A stretch of DNA of 39,715 nt from Nocardioides sp. Soil797 (GTDB taxonomy: Bacteria > Actinomycetota > Actinomycetes > Propionibacteriales > Nocardioidaceae). A program made the translations under genes and the position numbers. The notes beneath the pieces are model-generated. The model was not told where the DNA came from. It did no database searches and was given only the letters and a program-made list of their open reading frames with translations. Where the stretch lies: contig LMSR01000014.1 of NCBI GenBank assembly GCA_001429555.1, forward strand, positions 141,037-180,751, read 5' to 3'. Below, piece after piece: positions 39,650-39,715 of this stretch (position 1 is the first letter of the stretch; each line of letters begins with the position of its first letter).

Positions 39650-39715
39650 CGGGCCGTCAAGCCGACACCGGGCCGTCAAGCCGACACCGGGCCGTCAAGC
39701 CGACACCGGGCCGTC
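39650..39715. repeat. 19-bp tandem repeat running off the window
   Basis: CGGGCCGTCAAGCCGACAC is repeated at 39650-39668, 39669-39687 and 39688-39706, with nine bases of a fourth unit to 39715. All units are identical. The window ends inside the array, so its full length is unknown; a contig could break here. Confidence 0.9.

Noticed and set aside
39650..39715. Possible CRISPR array at the window edge
   Set aside because: The 19-bp units are contiguous with no spacers, so this is a plain tandem repeat.

Overview
The window is high-GC actinobacterial chromosome. A mycothione reductase gene, a heterotrimeric GatCAB amidotransferase, an NAD-dependent ligase and many leaderless start codons all point that way. 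The order rne / rplU-rpmA-obgE-proB / iscS-mnmA-MetE-like / ligA / gatCAB matches the arrangement I recall from mycobacteria and relatives. A Nocardioides-type family (Propionibacteriales) is my best guess, from protein style and from a hairpin repeat at 29296-29332. No tRNA, rRNA, CRISPR array, insertion sequence or prophage is visible.

Region 1 (1-10214) is core genome on the + strand: the 3' part of an RNase E/G gene, ribosomal proteins L21 and L27, the GTPase Obg, glutamate 5-kinase, then a tightly coupled iscS-mnmA-MetE-like set. iscS supplies sulfur that MnmA uses for tRNA 2-thiouridine.

Region 2 (10215-14460) interrupts this conserved block. It holds a decayed sigma-factor locus (region 2 only, fused out of frame to the C-terminal part of a propeller-like protein), a convergent TetR-MFS drug-efflux pair with two near-identical operator palindromes, and a small alpha/beta hydrolase.

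Region 3 (14557-22557) returns to core genes: ligA, a lipoprotein SGNH hydrolase and mycothione reductase (both - strand), then gatC-gatA-gatB. The mtr and gatC genes share a 23-bp gap carrying two overlapping -10 boxes, each six bases from its ATG. After gatB lies an unusual 160-bp hairpin built from seven 22-bp units, four in one orientation and three in the other.

Region 4 (22555-29281) is mixed: a PQQ-type sugar dehydrogenase lipoprotein with an alpha/beta hydrolase, a small orphan ORF, an EamA exporter, a BNR-repeat protein, a SRPBCC protein and ilvD.

Region 5 (29361-37257) is a nearly gapless kynurenine catabolic cluster. It encodes an amidohydrolase, kynureninase, kynurenine 3-monooxygenase, 2-aminomuconate semialdehyde dehydrogenase, 4-oxalocrotonate decarboxylase, a RidA-type 2-aminomuconate deaminase, 3-hydroxyanthranilate 3,4-dioxygenase and ACMS decarboxylase. 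Together these take kynurenine through 3-hydroxyanthranilate and aminomuconate to 2-oxopent-4-enoate. Tryptophan dioxygenase, a recognisable formamidase and the final hydratase/aldolase steps are absent from the window. The start of the ACMS decarboxylase gene carries a four-copy in-frame 15-bp repeat that overlaps the end of the dioxygenase gene.

Region 6 (37350-39715) has a VOC protein coupled to an unrecognised membrane-anchored secreted protein, then a TetR regulator. It ends with a perfect 32-bp inverted repeat containing TetR-like operator halves and a 19-bp tandem repeat that runs off the window.
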